From an uncultured Paracoccaceae bacterium (GTDB lineage: Bacteria > Pseudomonadota > Alphaproteobacteria > Rhodobacterales > Rhodobacteraceae), in assembly GCA_937132145.1 (NCBI GenBank), contig CAKZNY010000208.1, positions 1 to 14,047 on the forward strand: a stretch of 14,047 bases of DNA. The letters run 5' to 3'. Position numbers and translations under genes: made by a program. Each line of letters opens with the position of its first letter. Within the stretch, counting starts at the first letter, position 1. The notes under the pieces are model-generated. The model saw only the letters and a program-made list of their open reading frames with translations. It did not search any database and was not told the origin of the DNA. This document shows, one piece after another, positions 14,021-14,047 of the stretch.

Positions 14021-14036
14021 GTTATTTCTGTTATTT
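14019..14036. repeat. Tandem 9-bp direct repeat upstream of the ParA-type gene
   Basis: CTGTTATTT occurs twice back to back (14019-14027 and 14028-14036), immediately upstream of the ParA-type ribosome-binding site. Type Ia ParA/RepA proteins with an N-terminal DNA-binding domain often repress their own promoter, so this could be an operator; the window ends too soon to see further copies. Confidence 0.4.
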
Positions 14037-14047
14037 TGTAATTAACG

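Noticed and set aside
1..14047. CRISPR array, tRNA or rRNA genes
   Set aside because: No regularly spaced repeats, cloverleaf-like segments or rRNA core sequences were seen on either strand.

Overview
The window looks like a chromosomal stretch of an alphaproteobacterium, most likely a marine Rhodobacteraceae-type bacterium. This rests on moderately high GC (about 55-65% in the core genes), the gene content (ruvC-ruvA-ruvB order, a DUF1127 mini-protein, a YeeE/YedE transporter, GFA-fold enzymes, a class V aminotransferase beside an Lrp regulator) and the protein style. The taxon is inferred from content only; there is no rRNA or other marker here.

Layout: (1) 1-1902: a truncated Lrp/AsnC regulator divergent from a cysteine-desulfurase-like PLP enzyme. 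(2) 1904-4744: a YeeE/YedE (TsuA-like) sulfur-compound importer, convergent with the PLP gene and divergent from an MFS transporter that is followed 2 nt later by a GFA-family zinc protein. (3) 4745-6294: a redox-stress block. soxR is divergent from a VOC (glyoxalase-fold) gene and msrA, and a well-formed SoxR-type promoter (inverted repeat inside a 19-bp -35/-10 spacer) lies between them. (4) 6353-7518: prmA, then a REP-like palindrome and a terminator shared with a convergent DUF1127 small protein. (5) 7765-10840: the Holliday-junction operon ruvC-ruvA-X-ruvB. X is an unexpected, AT-rich 291-residue protein ending in a GIY-YIG nuclease domain. It sits 3 nt after ruvA and overlaps the ruvB start by 4 nt. 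(6) 10987-12815: a lipoprotein with an HExxH...GHGxxW (SprT-like) zinc-protease motif, a conserved-looking 216-residue unknown protein and a second GFA protein. (7) 12812-14047: a solitary ParA/RepA-type partition ATPase whose well-formed RBS-ATG is out of frame by one base with the rest of the gene.

The most interesting element is the GIY-YIG nuclease embedded, with apparent translational coupling, inside the RuvABC resolvasome operon. GIY-YIG is also the fold of the eukaryotic junction nuclease SLX1, so a functional link to branched-DNA processing is attractive, but a selfish or defence cargo gene parked in a housekeeping operon is equally possible. Secondary points are the SoxR-type promoter driving a VOC-MsrA pair, the apparent single-base frameshift in the ParA gene, and an exported SprT-like lipoprotein. 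All functional assignments come from motif reading; no database search was run.
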